The notes under the pieces were generated by a model. It did no database searches. It saw only the letters and a program-made list of their open reading frames with translations, and was not told the origin of the DNA. Source: Phallusia mammillata (taxonomy: Eukaryota; Chordata; Ascidiacea; Phlebobranchia; Ascidiidae). From it: 64,000 nt of DNA. Positions 49,230 through 62,749 of this stretch are shown piece by piece (the stretch's first letter is position 1; every line of letters starts with the position of its first letter). The position numbers were made by a program, and so were the translations under genes. The stretch spans positions 25,349 to 89,348 of the forward strand of contig QLIY01000687.1 in the NCBI GenBank assembly GCA_003260075.1. The letters are read 5' to 3'.

Positions 49230-50224
49230 TAAATTGTTCGCGAAACATTGCTTCGTTGAAACTTTGCAACTTTAAAACATAAAGATATAGTTCAGGTTTT
49301 TCCATTACGCGGGTCATTAAACAAACGGTAAAACATTGCACCATAGCAATGCAAAAGGATTAAATTTCTTTAATATAAATATAACCTTGCATGCACGATG
49401 ACAAAAAAAGAGTAACACTTTTATGAATTGAAGGAAAAACATGTCAAGGACACGCAAAACAAAGTCACCCTTTACCGTGTAGTGCAAATTAATCACAGTA
49501 CTACAGGCCTGTAAGTGGTGCAATAGCGTATCAATGAGCTTAAGTTATGTGTGGCATAGACAAAAACGTTTTAGAGAATAAGTGATACAGATCTACACTG
49601 GCAAGTCACTACGAACACAGCCGTAAACGCAGTCACAAATTGCACATACCAATATTGGTTTTAAACTTATTAATAGCACATTCTTGCAAATGTAACGAAT
49701 AAATGGGGGAAAGCATAGCTCGAAAATTTGGCTAGCGCACAATCTCGACATAATATTACAGATAAATTTACAAAAAAACGTTGTTGTTTGTTGAGTCTCT
49801 GGTACATAGTATTTCTACTTGTGGGAAACTGAAACACTTAAATAAAGGTCTACCCATATATATTACCATGATAAAAGACTAAAAATCAAGTCACTTTTTT
49901 CAGGCACTTAAAAACTACATCAGTGCTTGGCACTACGTTAATTGTCGATGAAAAGTTCAATCGCTTCGCACACTATACTTTTTCACTGCGAAATTTGCTG
50001 GCGAACATTGATTTGTAAAAACTTTGACGATTATAATTGCAACACGGTACACAGCGAAAAAGTTATAGAACCGCGATTAAAAACACATATAACATCTGAA
50101 AAAGATTCATTGAAACAAGCACCAGCAAAAAGCAAAAATGAATTTGGAAGATAGAGCATTAAACTACTCACTGCTAAAATTGCATAGTAGACATTTATCA
50201 CCACGTCGAGCCGTTTAACGACAT

Positions 50225-53200
50225 CTACAACTCAGTATGTCTAGCGCCACCAGTGTCCAGATTCATCAGGTCCACATTTAACATTAGGTGGTAGTAGAGA
50301 TTCATCGACGCTTCAAACGACTTACGATGAATGCGTTCATCCCGACCATGTATTCTGTTTTTATGATGAATAGATATTAAATACCCTTTCCATCCGGCAC
50401 ATTATCACAACAGTTGATGAATGTGATTGATTGTTACCTTTTATTCTTAGTAAATTATATGCATGGGGAAATACAAGCTTTGTTTTTGTTAAAATATATC
50501 GAGCACAGTACCGTGCAAAGCTGAAATTGGTGTTCGAATATGACCCGAACCAGAAAGTAAAAGCCTGAAACCCTGTCTGAACCTAAATCATTTTTGAGAA
50601 GCCCATTAAGGCCTAAAAGTCTGATTTACAGGCCTATACATTGAATCCTCATGAAGGACAAAGACAACATACAAATTAAACAATAATGAACAATGCCCTT
50701 GAACAAGGCGTTAAAGGGCTGTTGGGCATTAGATCAGGTGCAGCAATTAGCTACTTAGCTAGTTAATTTATTTAAAAGCACAACTCTGGTAAAGTGTGTA
50801 AGTAAATTAAAACGACTTATAATTCCCCTTAACAATGGTTTACCTGTAAACGTCTTTTCCTGCCATTAATGTAGGATTAAATCTGTAAATCTTGTCCGTG
50901 AATTTGAGGTAGTGTCCCATGTCGGTGTTTGCAATCATTGTAACTGGAATGAAACCGGCATTCAATATCAGCGAATCGAAATATTCAGCTAATACGCAAA
51001 ACCATTTAGAACTAAATAAAATCTGTAGGTACAGATTATTTTCAATATCGATAAAACCAAGGATACAAATTTGCTTGATAGATTTAGGGTTGGCAAAAAC
51101 ACTGAACATTAAAAAAATATTAACGTATCGTAAACATGGCGTTATCTTAAAACGGTTGCCGCTATTGACAAGCTACACGTGTTTGTTACTGGGATTAGTA
51201 CTTTACAAAGACAAACGGTATGCAAGTTGATCAAAGGCAATAGGGCATGTGCTAGCCTATTACAAAGAAACGCTCTTAGTGTTGTTTTCACCTTGAGATT
51301 TGTAACTTAAATCACAGCTAGTTTTATTAAAAAATAAAACGCTCACTTGGTGCAGTGGTAGAGTCTGGGTAAGCTTGCTTGATGGATTCGCTTATTGTAT
51401 CAAACTCGATATTGTCGTGGGGTGACGTGGGATGTGCTTCGTAGCCTCGCATTATTTCGACTCGTACACGTTCGTCGTTCATCACAGCTTTGTCCCTCGC
51501 TACCACCTAAGACATTCAATTGCTAGGTTTTGTCTTAGATGTCTGGCACCTAGCACAAGTTTATGCACGGCTTTTTGTTAGACAGAGGTGCCGAACCGCA
51601 TGGCACAAAGAACCATGCTCTTGTAGATTTTATCCACAGTTTATCTTCTCGATTTGCCGAAATTGGAAAATGCATTCTTTTTTATGACCTGTTTACCTAA
51701 AGTGGAAATGTGATCGGGCATTTTTTTTAACAGAGTTCGAGTTTTCACACCTTGCCGCACTAGCAGCCCTGCGTTGAACGCAACACCAACCAATGTTCAA
51801 CCGCAAATGACAAAGTTTATTTCTTACCTAATTTTTTTACAGCATGAAAAATGCCTTTATGCTTTTGTTTCAGGGAACTTAGCCACAGGTTTGTAGTTCA
51901 AGTGGAGGAATTGATTACAAACCCCACGTTTGCATACCTTTTTAAAGGAAAGCGCAAACAAAGATGAATCGGCACAATTAACAATCCAATATGTTCAACA
52001 AGTTAAAAATACAAGTCAGAGCAAATTTAGATGTGGCGAATGGGAAAACTCGAACTGTAGGAGTCTCATAGGCTGTTTTCCGTCAATGTTACGTTTCTGG
52101 CCATGACGAGCCCACGCAATTTCTCACAGCAACCCCAACAGAATCACAGAGGTGTTTCATTTGTTTCTATTTTTATTCAAACTTTTGGCCTTCTCGTGAG
52201 AAAGAGAAAGTTTTGACATGGCCGGAAACATTTGTGGGCAAAAGTTCTGGAAACGAAGCTGACAGGTTTTGCCCTTGAAAATAGCACAAAATTTGTATTT
52301 TCGCATGCATCAGTTGTGGTTTCTATTTATTCGGGCCGGGCTTCGGGCTTATACTTTCGGGCCCGCTTGCAACTCTGGTATAAGTATAAGTTGTAAAACA
52401 TTTTGAATTCATGTTTTGCCGCAGTAAGCATTGAAAACATTTTGGTACATGTGCTGTGGAGTATTATCATTTACTTCTTTAGAGGCAAAGTCTATAAAAA
52501 CCAACAGTCGGCATGCTACAAATCATTATTTTTTAACCTTTAACACAACTTACTGGGTAGAAATCAACCCCATTATTGCCATTCTGGTGCTGACCGCAAT
52601 CAAGCTTAACCGTGAATAAGTGAGAATTTCGCCAAATGCAAATCAATCATTTAACTATGGAATAAATTATTCAAATTTACCAAGTTCACTTACCTCTGCG
52701 ATCGTCTGTGAAGGATGAATCCGATGATTTACAACTGCCCATGCACTTGGTGGGATAACGTTGTGTTTTATTCCGCCCCCAATCATAGTCACAGCCGTAG
52801 TGGTCCGCACTAAGCCTTTAGTTGTTCCTCTGGCCAAAACACGGGTCACTATTGGCTGTAGATTCACAAATAAGATTTTTTGGATTTTCTCGAAACAAAA
52901 ACTTTGTTTTGTTAACACCGTACAATATATTAATACCAAACTGGAGGAACATTAACAAAATCGGAGGATAGAAACTATTTGCACATTTATCTGTGATTTC
53001 AACAGCTTCACTTAAGACCCTTAAAAACATCGATTTCGAAGACCCCTATTTTGTGTTTTAGGTATGCATGTTTGTTTGTTTTTTACTTTGGCAGTTTAGT
53101 CCTGATGACAAATAATGACCAAAAATGATTTAAGCAAGACTATACTGTGATTTTTTGCTTTTAATTTTTTCAAGTCAGTTTATAGTGTGTTTCTTGACCA

Positions 53201-56200
53201 GCACAACCGCAAGCGCTACCTCAAAAAGCCACAGATTTGAGCAGATGATATTTAGCGGGAAAGACATGTCGAAGGACAGTTGATGTATCAAGCTTCTTGT
53301 GATGTCGTCGAAAATCAGCTTGTGGGGATTCTCCTCTAGTCTGCGTGCGATGCGTTTGATTATGCAAATGTTCTAAACTTTTGGCGCTTACACATAATCT
53401 CTGTGTTACGTAAAAAATCATACTCCATTGAAACAATAGTCTTACGGGTTTCTACCGATAAAAGTCTAGATATAGGAAGAATAGTGAGGGCATTGGATAA
53501 ATATTTGCATGGTACCATCCTTAACCCCTTGTACCATAGTTACTGTCGCGTCTGGTATCAATCAAAAGGTCAATATATTTAGCGCTTTGGGGAAATTCTT
53601 ATTCTCTCGAGCAATTAAGTCATAGTTTCTTCAGTTTAAGTTTCGGAAACTGAAAAATACTTAACCTGCAGCTACTGTACTCAAAATTCTTGATATAGAG
53701 TGAACCAACAGTACTGCATAATCATAAGCAGAGCCTTTAGTTCTTTTAAACTATAGAATTTTTGAAAGAAAGATCTCCAAAACAGGTATATGTTTTTCTT
53801 GTTAAAAAAGGACCATGTCTGAATTAGACATGCACACACTGTGATAATATAAATTCAACTGCAAAAATTGTCACGATTTACGTAACGTGAGGATCAGTAG
53901 TAATTTGCTTTCTTCTATTTATATATTTACATATTGCCACAGACAAACGTGCGGTTACCACAAGGTTATTTATTGTCTAGCTATTTGTCATGTGCAACTA
54001 CATACCATACCGCAGTCCAATAACAAGTTACGTTACATGCAAAGTGCCGGTGGTTGGTCCATTCATAAAACCAATGCATTCACCCAGCATGTTGTGATTC
54101 AAAGTAACATTTGCATTTAATATTGGTGTATGTAAATTGTCTTTCGGGATAATATCATGCACACATGTGTTTGTATTAGCATTGCCTGTCTGCGTTTTAA
54201 TATTGTATCATTAATAATAAATTAAATGTTTCAAATCAAGAAAAAAATTTTCATTATTACTTGACTCGATTACCTTGATATTGCCTTTGATAGAATTCCG
54301 ATGCTGGATTCAACAGGCGGGGCGGAGGAGTGACCTCCCTCGGCATGAATAGTTAAGTTGAGGTATAGCGATCCTTTCTCAGTTACTCCGATCCTGTATA
54401 CATATAAGTACATGTTGTTGTGTGAGATATACCAATGTTAAGAACGACATTCTTTGTTATTAAAACATATTTCATTAAAAACGTTTTATATTATAAGTGA
54501 AATGTTAAGTTAATGAGCACTTGATGGAAGGAATACGTTTTAATTGCCATTAGAAAACCTCGTCGTTGTTACAGACAATGGCATAATATGCATTTTAAAA
54601 GAAATTTTTTAAGACGAAGTACACAAAAACTGAATGCAGCGGTACATATGGGTGATGTAATGTGTGGGTTGACTATGGTGACATAACAAAACCAAATAAG
54701 ACCATCGTTTTCACACACATCAAAAGGACAGCGGAAGTCTTTAAGTTGTCAGCTAGTATTTTGCCCCTCATTGTAAATTGCACTCCAATTTTGTCGTGTG
54801 ATATTTTGCTGCACGTATTTCGGCAACAAGTATGTCAGTAAAACGTGTTAGCTCAACAAAATGTATTAGATTTAATATTACATCCCTCGTTGTAGATCTC
54901 ATTATTTGATATTGTCGTGTGATATTGTCCTACACTTAGCCCGGCCAAAACATGTAGACAAAATGTATCAGGTCTACTTGCCCTGCGAGATCTTTATTAA
55001 GACCCTTCAACAAGCCACGGGTGATGGGAAGGCCTTCATCGAGAATAAAAAGCAATTTGTTGACGCCACGTTTTCGCAACTCCTCAGCTATTTTTGCAGC
55101 ACCATCTTCACCACCGACCTTAACCAAAACAAATTTACTTTGTAAGCTTGGTTTCATAAATATTTAGGAAGTACACTAGAAATTGTAGCACCATTCATTG
55201 GTTTCCATAAATGCGGGGTCCATAAAAATATCTTGCTTAAACAATAAGGATAGAAAAACAACTGTTTTTTATAGAAAAACTGCTATTAATTTAAAGTTCT
55301 GGTTTGAACCTTTTTAAACCACACAAAATAAAAAAGATAGAAATTGTCTGAGTTTTGTTAATGTAATGAACGGATGTTTTGTTAGTTCTCAATGTAAACA
55401 AACCGTGCTTTATGTTTGGCATCTTTACCCCTCACATTACCATTTTCCAACATTTCTTACAATGTCACCAAAACATATAAAAGTTATTTGAATTTTATTT
55501 ATGGATTAAATTTTGTGAAAAAAAAATCGCCTGCCAGTCATCTAACCTCTTCATCATGTCCGTATGCTAAGTAGAATCCTCTTTGTGGTCTGATACCCCT
55601 TGATAGCAGAAAATTTAAAGCCTCTAGTTGCGCCTGCGAACAACAGCACAACTTATAAGCTGTCACAGTTGTTCGATTGCCCGCTCTGGCATTTGTCAAA
55701 AAAGAAAGGTGAAAACGGACAAACAACGTTAAAAAATGCTGAAGTAGTAAAACACCGAACGCTCAAAAAGTCTTGGACTGGAATTAAGGCGTTAATTTTG
55801 GACATCAAAAAGTTCGGTCTTGGTCCAGTTGTTTTTATTCTTTTATATTTTTTTAGTGGTTTTTATATAAAGTTTGAGCAGAAACACTACCAAAACGATA
55901 CGTGCTGACAAGATTTGCAGGCAGTTGTAACGTAAGTGCGGCATAATAAAAAAAGTACACGGATAACTTGAGCCTTATGGACAAGTCATGATTTAACTTA
56001 AGTTGCATATAAAGCCAAGTATGTACCTGTAGGTCTATAAAATCTATAGATTTTAGGAAAGTGAAAAAAGTTATAAACCGTAGTGCACATAATGTTTTAC
56101 ACTCTCATTATGTTTTGTGGTCCAGCAGATTTCGTCTTTCATGTTTAGCCGTCCTGTGTCCCAAACCGCAGGTTTAATATCAACAGACACATGGGATCCT

Positions 56201-58101
56201 TTAAACCTCACTCAAAGGAGAAAATTTGGGCGTCCTATTGTGTGACCTCGTGTCTGAATTTCCACGTATTATAAACAAAGAAGATACGAGGTACACTTAG
56301 GAGTACGCAGTAGAGTACCATAAAACACTGACTTTTCGCCACTTTGGATAAATCAATTCGGGATGGATTTTTTTCTAATGCTCTCCTAAATGCAGTGATA
56401 GTTAACTTTAATGCAGTGATAGTTATATTCGTCTGCACGCAGTAGCTGTACCCACTAATCCATTCAAACAGATTTCCTAAAATGGGATTATGGTGGTCTT
56501 GAAGGAATCTTATCTCTGGTCGAAAAAAAATCATATTACAAAAAATGTAAACTAGCTTAATCACGGTACAAAGCTAAAATTGTTGCAAATGTTAAATACG
56601 ATTAGACTTATATACTAAAAGATTTTCATTTGTTTTGTCCAAATAAACTCACCATTACCGGACCCTTGTTATCAACTGCTCCTCGCCCGTACATCACTTC
56701 TCCTTCCTCCGCCTCTTCTCCTCCAAATCCCTCCCACTCCCACTCATCCTGGAGCACAGGAACAACGTCCAAATGACCGGTGAGTGCGTAAGGAGTTAAG
56801 CTCTTGTTGGAACCGCTAACTTCCAGAAGTAAGCTGTATTCATTTATGACATCGGGACGGACAATTGGCGATGTGAATACTTTTGGATAATCTGCAACAA
56901 AATTGTTTCTTCAAAGTGTGCTTTGCGAACAGTTTCTAAAACAAACCACACAATTAACTTTCCTGATAGTAATTATTTGTTACTTTACATTTGGCACAAA
57001 ATGTTCGTTGGTTTAATCTATATCAACGTGATTGCCCTAAACCGCGTGAAATGCGTTACTTCAGATTATGTCTTAATTCGAGTAATATGTCTTCGATTAT
57101 ATGTTTGCTATGGCCAATAAAGTACAATTTTTTTATATTGAGCAAGTATCAGAAAGGTCAAAGGAGTGCATTACGGAAGTCATACAGGGTTTGAAACGGT
57201 TATCAGTATCAGATCTAAGAACCTGCATTACAACATATATTGCAAGTCAATCACCATGGCCATAACGGCTTATGCTTTTGACCCCGTAATAGCCATGTGA
57301 TCGTTTCTGTCACACAGCCCAAAGTCAGCGCGTAAACTATTTCCGGACAAAAAGCGATAATTAGCAACAATTAAAATACGTCATCGACACTTTAAACGTC
57401 ATTGATCACTTTATGAAAACATTAACACTAAAAAACGTTACATTTTACGTCATGTTCAAAGCGTTTGGCGTCAGGTGTGCAGTTATTTTCTTACGTGCGT
57501 CAATGTTAAATTTGTAAAAATATACAAATGTTGGGTCTTAGGGCTTTTAAGAGGTTTGAAGTCAATCAACCAACTCAAATGCATTTTTTGATAATTTTAT
57601 CATGGTTTGAAGATTTTTTCAATTTTTTTAAAATGAGCTCTTCCTCGGCGGGCCGTTTCGAAAAAGTTGTTTAACGAAGTAAAAAGCTATCAGCTGTATA
57701 AAGCGTTAATGTACACACAACATGTCGCATGCATTGTTTACTAAAGCAGCGTTTACAAGGTACAATCGTGTATGACCAGCAAGTACTCTATTTGCCAACA
57801 AGACATCGACAGTCAAATTTCATCTTGCTAACTTACTCTTTCGTATGAATTCAACCATCTTTTTCAAGGCTGTCCGATCGTAGTCATGAGGTTTTACGGA
57901 CACCGTTGGAATTCGCAGAGCACCCTTTAGTCTTTCCCAAGCTTGAGTGCTATCGATATATCCTTCACTCTCATTGCGTTGGCACACAGGCAGGGGCGCC
58001 GGCTTCGTCATAGATAAATATGCAGTTCGCAAAGCACAAAAAAAGAGTAAGGCCAAAATGCCTGTAAAAATCGCTCCCACCAGTTTTATACACTTATTCA
58101 T
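50225..58101 (-). CDS. PM20D1: PM20D1-type M20 family peptidase (10 exons, complete)
   Basis: Exons in transcript order: 57837-58101, 56653-56891, 55547-55633, 54982-55118, 54274-54393, 53220-53340, 52694-52855, 51347-51506, 50844-50943, 50225-50354; 1521 bases, 506 residues, the family's usual size. The start MNKCIKLVGAIFTGILALLFF is a hydrophobic signal or anchor. Metal-site signatures are in order: GHLDVVP, GRGAVDNKGPVM, GHDEE and LDEGLP. GGHSSAPPVESSIGIL, NLWLFEPIVTRVLARG, HNVIPPSAWAVVNHRIHP and IANTDMGHYLKF follow the PM20D1 pattern. Known PM20D1 enzymes are secreted and reversibly condense fatty acids with amino acids to N-acyl amino acids, with two zinc ions. The intron after 54982-55118 uses GC-AG. 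This could be any of several animal PM20D1-like paralogues; catalytic residues appear intact. Confidence 0.93.
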
Positions 58102-61100
58102 TTTTAATTTGTTAAATGATATAAGAAAGTTCTAAAGTGAAATATAAACTATCTCTAACATTGGTATATTGTTTGTTTTATAGGCACGTTTCATTGCCGA
58201 AAACCGGTCTCAAAGAGCGCCTGCATTCATGCGCGAAATCTTGCAATATGCGTAAATTTCCTCAAAAACATTTCCTTACGCCCAGTAGAGGTTTGAAAAT
58301 GCTGTTTTACTCAATAATTCAAATATTTCAAACCACTACCACATCACTGCAATCACTACCGCACGAAATTCGTTTTACAACCTGCTTTGAACTCGCTTTC
58401 AAACTTCAAATCTCAAACAGACCCGACTGAATGCAACTATATTTTATTTTCAGATTAAAAATTACCCGTATGCTTGCATAGCTTGCGTTGGACCTATCAC
58501 ACCCATCTTCTGCTTTTTCTGGTGTATAATGATTGAACACGAAACAGTGCTTTGCTTGCTGTCTTTGTACTATTTGCTTGTTACTTAAGGAGTTCTCTTG
58601 TCATACGACATTTTTTGGTTTCTGCAAAATACGTGACTTCCTGTTGCATGACAGTTGAAAGTCAAGACAAACATTACAAACTGCGTATTAACCACTGTAT
58701 TACATTACACCAACATATATAATGTTCTGTGGCGCGTTTTGTTTTGAAATCATCGAATACCATCCGTATAGCCAAAATCAGTTTAAGACCCAGTTTTGGG
58801 CTTTACTGCATCACACAGCTCCTAACTACGTAACATTGCTGCAAATCCAGCAGTCAATGTCCATGCAAACATTTAATGGTGAGGTAAACACAAGAGTGCT
58901 TTGCAGTATACCCTGTACTCACGCCTTTTATTACATTAAACACAAAAAACACCCTACTGGTATGTTTTCAAATTCACTTACCAGTACCGTAACCCTAGCG
59001 CAAGTCACCAGTTTCACAAGTTTGTCACTAGACCAACTTTTATATTTGTCTGTAACCGGTGACACCGGTGCCAGCTTATGTCTAACCGCAACGACTAAAG
59101 CTAACAAACCTGAGTGCGCATAACAGTCTGCAAACACGAGCTCGCAAACAGCTGGTAATTGTTTTAAATACCTGAGTCTAAACCTTGGTTTCTAAACATT
59201 TGTACTCTACTGCCTAAATTTACATTGTTTATCTCAATAAAACTTTTTGCTACAAAGAAGTCCTGGTGTTATAGTCTGACAAAACTGGTTATCGCTAACG
59301 CCCACGTTATAACAATATTGCACAGCAAACCCTTTGAAGGGACAACATTTTACTCATTAACAGTTTGCAGTTCGTATTTGTCCCGTCATTGTATACATTT
59401 AAGCGTTTTTCCAGCATTACTATACTATCAATGATCGCAACCACGTTTTGCAGCCTGGTTATCCTTTACATACACGGCCAACACAAGGGTATGACGAACA
59501 TGCAAATTTTGCGTGAATTTCTTCATTCTGTACCCTGCGGTTGTCCTTACATCCAATTATACACATCAAGCAAACGACGTCTTGTTGTTTTGCTGACGAT
59601 AACTGAATAGCAATTAACCACACCAAATTGTATTGGCAACTACACACAATACAGACTATACACTTTTACTGTAGGTATCGCCATCATCTAAACTTTATAT
59701 TAGTAGTGCTTTCGTGGCTGCACTGGTCTGCCCAACAACAGACTTTGATTCGGAAAGTTGAATCATACATATGCCTTCCGCGTGGTACAAGGTCTATTTT
59801 GCGTGTCCAGTCAACTGTTTCTTTCGTCACGCTCTAACTGCAGCATTTGAGAGCGCCTGCCCAGCTATGTGAAGTCAATCAAAGACTGGTTTTTGTTACC
59901 CTGCGGCGTTCGAAGCCAATAGTGTCACGCACAATGCACAAGGGTTCACATTTCACGCATACAAACTTTTCTGTACATTAAAGTACTCCGATTGACTGAT
60001 AGGTTTGGTTAACTGGTTGTCTTCAGAAGGTTGTTTTGTTTGCTTTAACGTAGCAGGGCTTGTTTTACGGCAACACGCATAAAATGATGTGTGCTTTGGC
60101 GATGAATGTATTTACAGACGTTCCGAAGTTGACAAAGCCGGTTTTGAGGCACTTCGGATATGTGGCGCTCAGTGAACCGGTTGCGACAACAAGTTTAAAT
60201 CTCAATCTCTTGAAATTAAAATGCTTTTCATAATAAGGTAATGACGATTTAGCCGGAAAAATCAAGAAAGTGCATTACATTCCAGAACTTTGTTTGCGAG
60301 AGTGCACAGGAATAAAAGTGTTATTTAAAACAAATAAATAGAATAGAATTTTATGCACTTGATTTAAACTTCAGAATTATTACATATTTTAAATTACTTA
60401 AGCTTATAGGTTCTTTAGTATTGCTCTACAAGTCTTTAATGCCTCCGCTATACGATAGCTATGGGATTTACCTATTAAAGTATTTGTACTAAATTTAACC
60501 CTTAATGTTGTTGTTATATTACCATAATTTTTGTGTTGTTACTTTACCACCTTGATTTGTGTTAATCACCAGAGTTTTGTGATCTTTGTTTGTCTTTAGT
60601 TTATTGTTTTTTTTTTATAAATTGTTTTTAGCATGCTGAAAACATGTTTATATTAACCTCACGCTTTGTTTTTTTATTCTTTTTCTCGCTTATGTTCTGA
60701 CTATTCTATTACGTTTAGGTCAGTTTTTCCCTGCTTTACGTTTTTGCCGGTGAATGATTTAAGCGGTATCCGATTAAGTTAATGCTTAATACGTTCTGTT
60801 TTTATTTTTATAAATTTTTATACAGAAGCTTTCGAAGACGAATCTCGATCAGTCTATTCATGTTTGCAAATGGGTCATGCGCCCTGCACCATTCGGTTAA
60901 CACATTTACGCCAATCTCCACATCGCCATTTAGTGGACAAACTTTAAACTACTGTAGTTCAGCGCTTTTCGCATAAATTCTATTTGTTTGCACAACAATA
61001 CGAAACTATTGTTGCTGTTTTGTATGCCAGCTTTATTTATTAACAACACAACATTTAATTCACCTTGTCATCCGAAATTAATTATAGTAAACTTGCCTTA

Positions 61101-61251
61101 TTAAACTAAAGATTTCATTAAACACTTAAAAAATAAAATCGACGTAATTTCCAACAAAATGCTATGTGGCGATTGGTTTATTATTATCAGTTTGTTGAAA
61201 AATTTCCTACAAATCACGGTGGGAAATTTCAAACAAATGTTGGCAATTCGT
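58102..61251. other. Gap of 3.1 kb with no recognised gene
   Basis: PM20D1 upstream flank. The longest open frame is 58722-59123 (+, 133 codons, MFCGAFCFEIIEYHPYSQ), rich in Thr, Ser and Leu and without a family I recognise. No splice structure or conserved motif supports it as a gene. Confidence 0.45.
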
Positions 61252-62460
61252 TCAGCATGTCAGGTACTCATGTCGCATGCAGATATGGGACACCCAGTTC
61301 TCCACAACTAAACGAAGTTTCACAGCCATAATAGGTTTTTCAAACATGTTGACCACCTTTGTATCTTTGTCACTGTTTCCATTAAATATCTAAAATTTAA
61401 ATTACCTTGAAAAACGTTTGTTTATATTCTTTCTCCAGTGGGTAGTATAAAAACTTACAACCACTTGGTCCGCATAGTCGGTAACAAAGTTCCAGTAATT
61501 TTCGAAACGACCCATGAAACTGATGGTATACTTTGACACCCATTGCTGGTGACCTTCACCATTTCTGCCTTGAGTTATAACGCCGGTTACTTTAGTGTTA
61601 CTTTTCAAATCCACTTGTATCCACTGCCCAGCCGAAACTAAAACAACAAAACAGTGCAAGAAATATCATCAAAATTTGTAACTTTTAAATAAATCCATTT
61701 AAGAATAAGCAATTTTTAAATGTTCAATGACTTTACTCACGTGTTTTTGCACACCAGCCACCAGCGTTGATTCCAGGTACGTACGGTTGATCTAACCTTC
61801 CATATTTTTCGTGATATTCGTTGGTACCATACCTCGACGAAGCAGAAAAAGCATCATCCGCAATGTAACCCGATGCTAGTCCCAACTTACATAATGAAAC
61901 TATAGAAAAATACATTGTTTTTAAGTTGTACCTAGACACTGTAATAACGGAAGAAGGCCAATCTTTTTGTAGAAAACCAACAGAATCCGTATTGTTTATT
62001 TTGACTCAATCAACAGACAGATAAAATTTTCACCTCGGTTGGCTTGAAAAAATGGGGTATCAGTGCTTCCAAATTTTTCTGCAATAAAGAGTGGGTTATT
62101 TTAGGAACATGCGATCACGATGAAATAAAAAAATGATGCTTAATTGATGTAACACTTTACCGTCAAGCTCATGTGTTGTCTCACAGACTGATTTGAAGTC
62201 ACATGTGTGGTCTAAAAACAAACGAAAAAAATTAGTCACTTTATGCGATAAATTTTTTTGTGTATTTTTAATAACCTTGTATGGCTGAAATACAATCGTA
62301 AACAACGTAGATATATTTCCATTCCGCATCTGTCGGACATCCCTCGCTACCAAACATTTCTTCGCTCGCTGTAAGCTCACACTGATTCAAGTAGGTGCAT
62401 TTTTTGGCAATGTGGAAGTTTGCTCCTTGAACTCGACATCGCTCCTCGCTGTTTCCAACT
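61252..62460 (-). CDS. SUEL-type lectin + F5/8 type C (discoidin) protein, 5' end missing
   Basis: Exons in transcript order: 62276-62460, 62161-62211, 62034-62078, 61741-61899, 61459-61637, 61252-61389, phases consistent, 757 bases. The first exon resembles the C-terminal half of a SUEL/rhamnose-binding lectin domain (CTYLNQCELTASEEMFG, then WKYIYVVYDCI). Two small exons carry a linker with Cys pairs (TCDFKSVCETTHEL). The last three exons form an F5/8 type C domain: LGLASGYIADDAFSASS, GWCAKT, GQWIQVDL, GVITQGRN, YTISF, IFNGNSDKDT and FEKPIMAVKLRL, ending HEYLTC and TGA. Such proteins are usually secreted and bind sugars or lipids. The first exon enters in phase 2, so at least one upstream exon exists; it was not found between 62461 and the reverse transcriptase fragment. 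Confidence 0.8.
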
Positions 62461-62749
62461 CTAAGAGAATAAAACGAGAACATTGGAAACATTGTGGTGC
62501 AAATCCTATGCCTTTTGTTTCGTTTACAGTCGCTGTTGGCGAAGACGTGATGTGCGAGATGATATTATAACCTATTGCTGCCAGGCATAGTATCAAGTTT
62601 GTAGAGCTCTTCTGGCAAATGTAATTTTATTTACTTTGACTTACAAGCGTTTAAAGCGTGATCCAACACGTAAGTAGGAACGCGTCCTTAATAAGTTCGT
62701 GGGGAAATTGCACACAGAGCATAGCACGGACGGCTCAGCCCCGCGCATC

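Larger units (their letters stand above)
46315..50224. other. Gap of 3.9 kb with no recognised gene
   Basis: Upstream flank of the thioester gene and downstream flank of the PM20D1 gene (both minus strand). Open frames are short and have no family signature. The longest plausible one, at 47905-48093 (-), begins MCGKFFTNSASFTELASC and is not recognised. Confidence 0.5.

Noticed and set aside
58722-59123. 133-codon open frame as a gene
   Set aside because: No family signature, no splice context, and length is not unusual for intergenic sequence of this composition.
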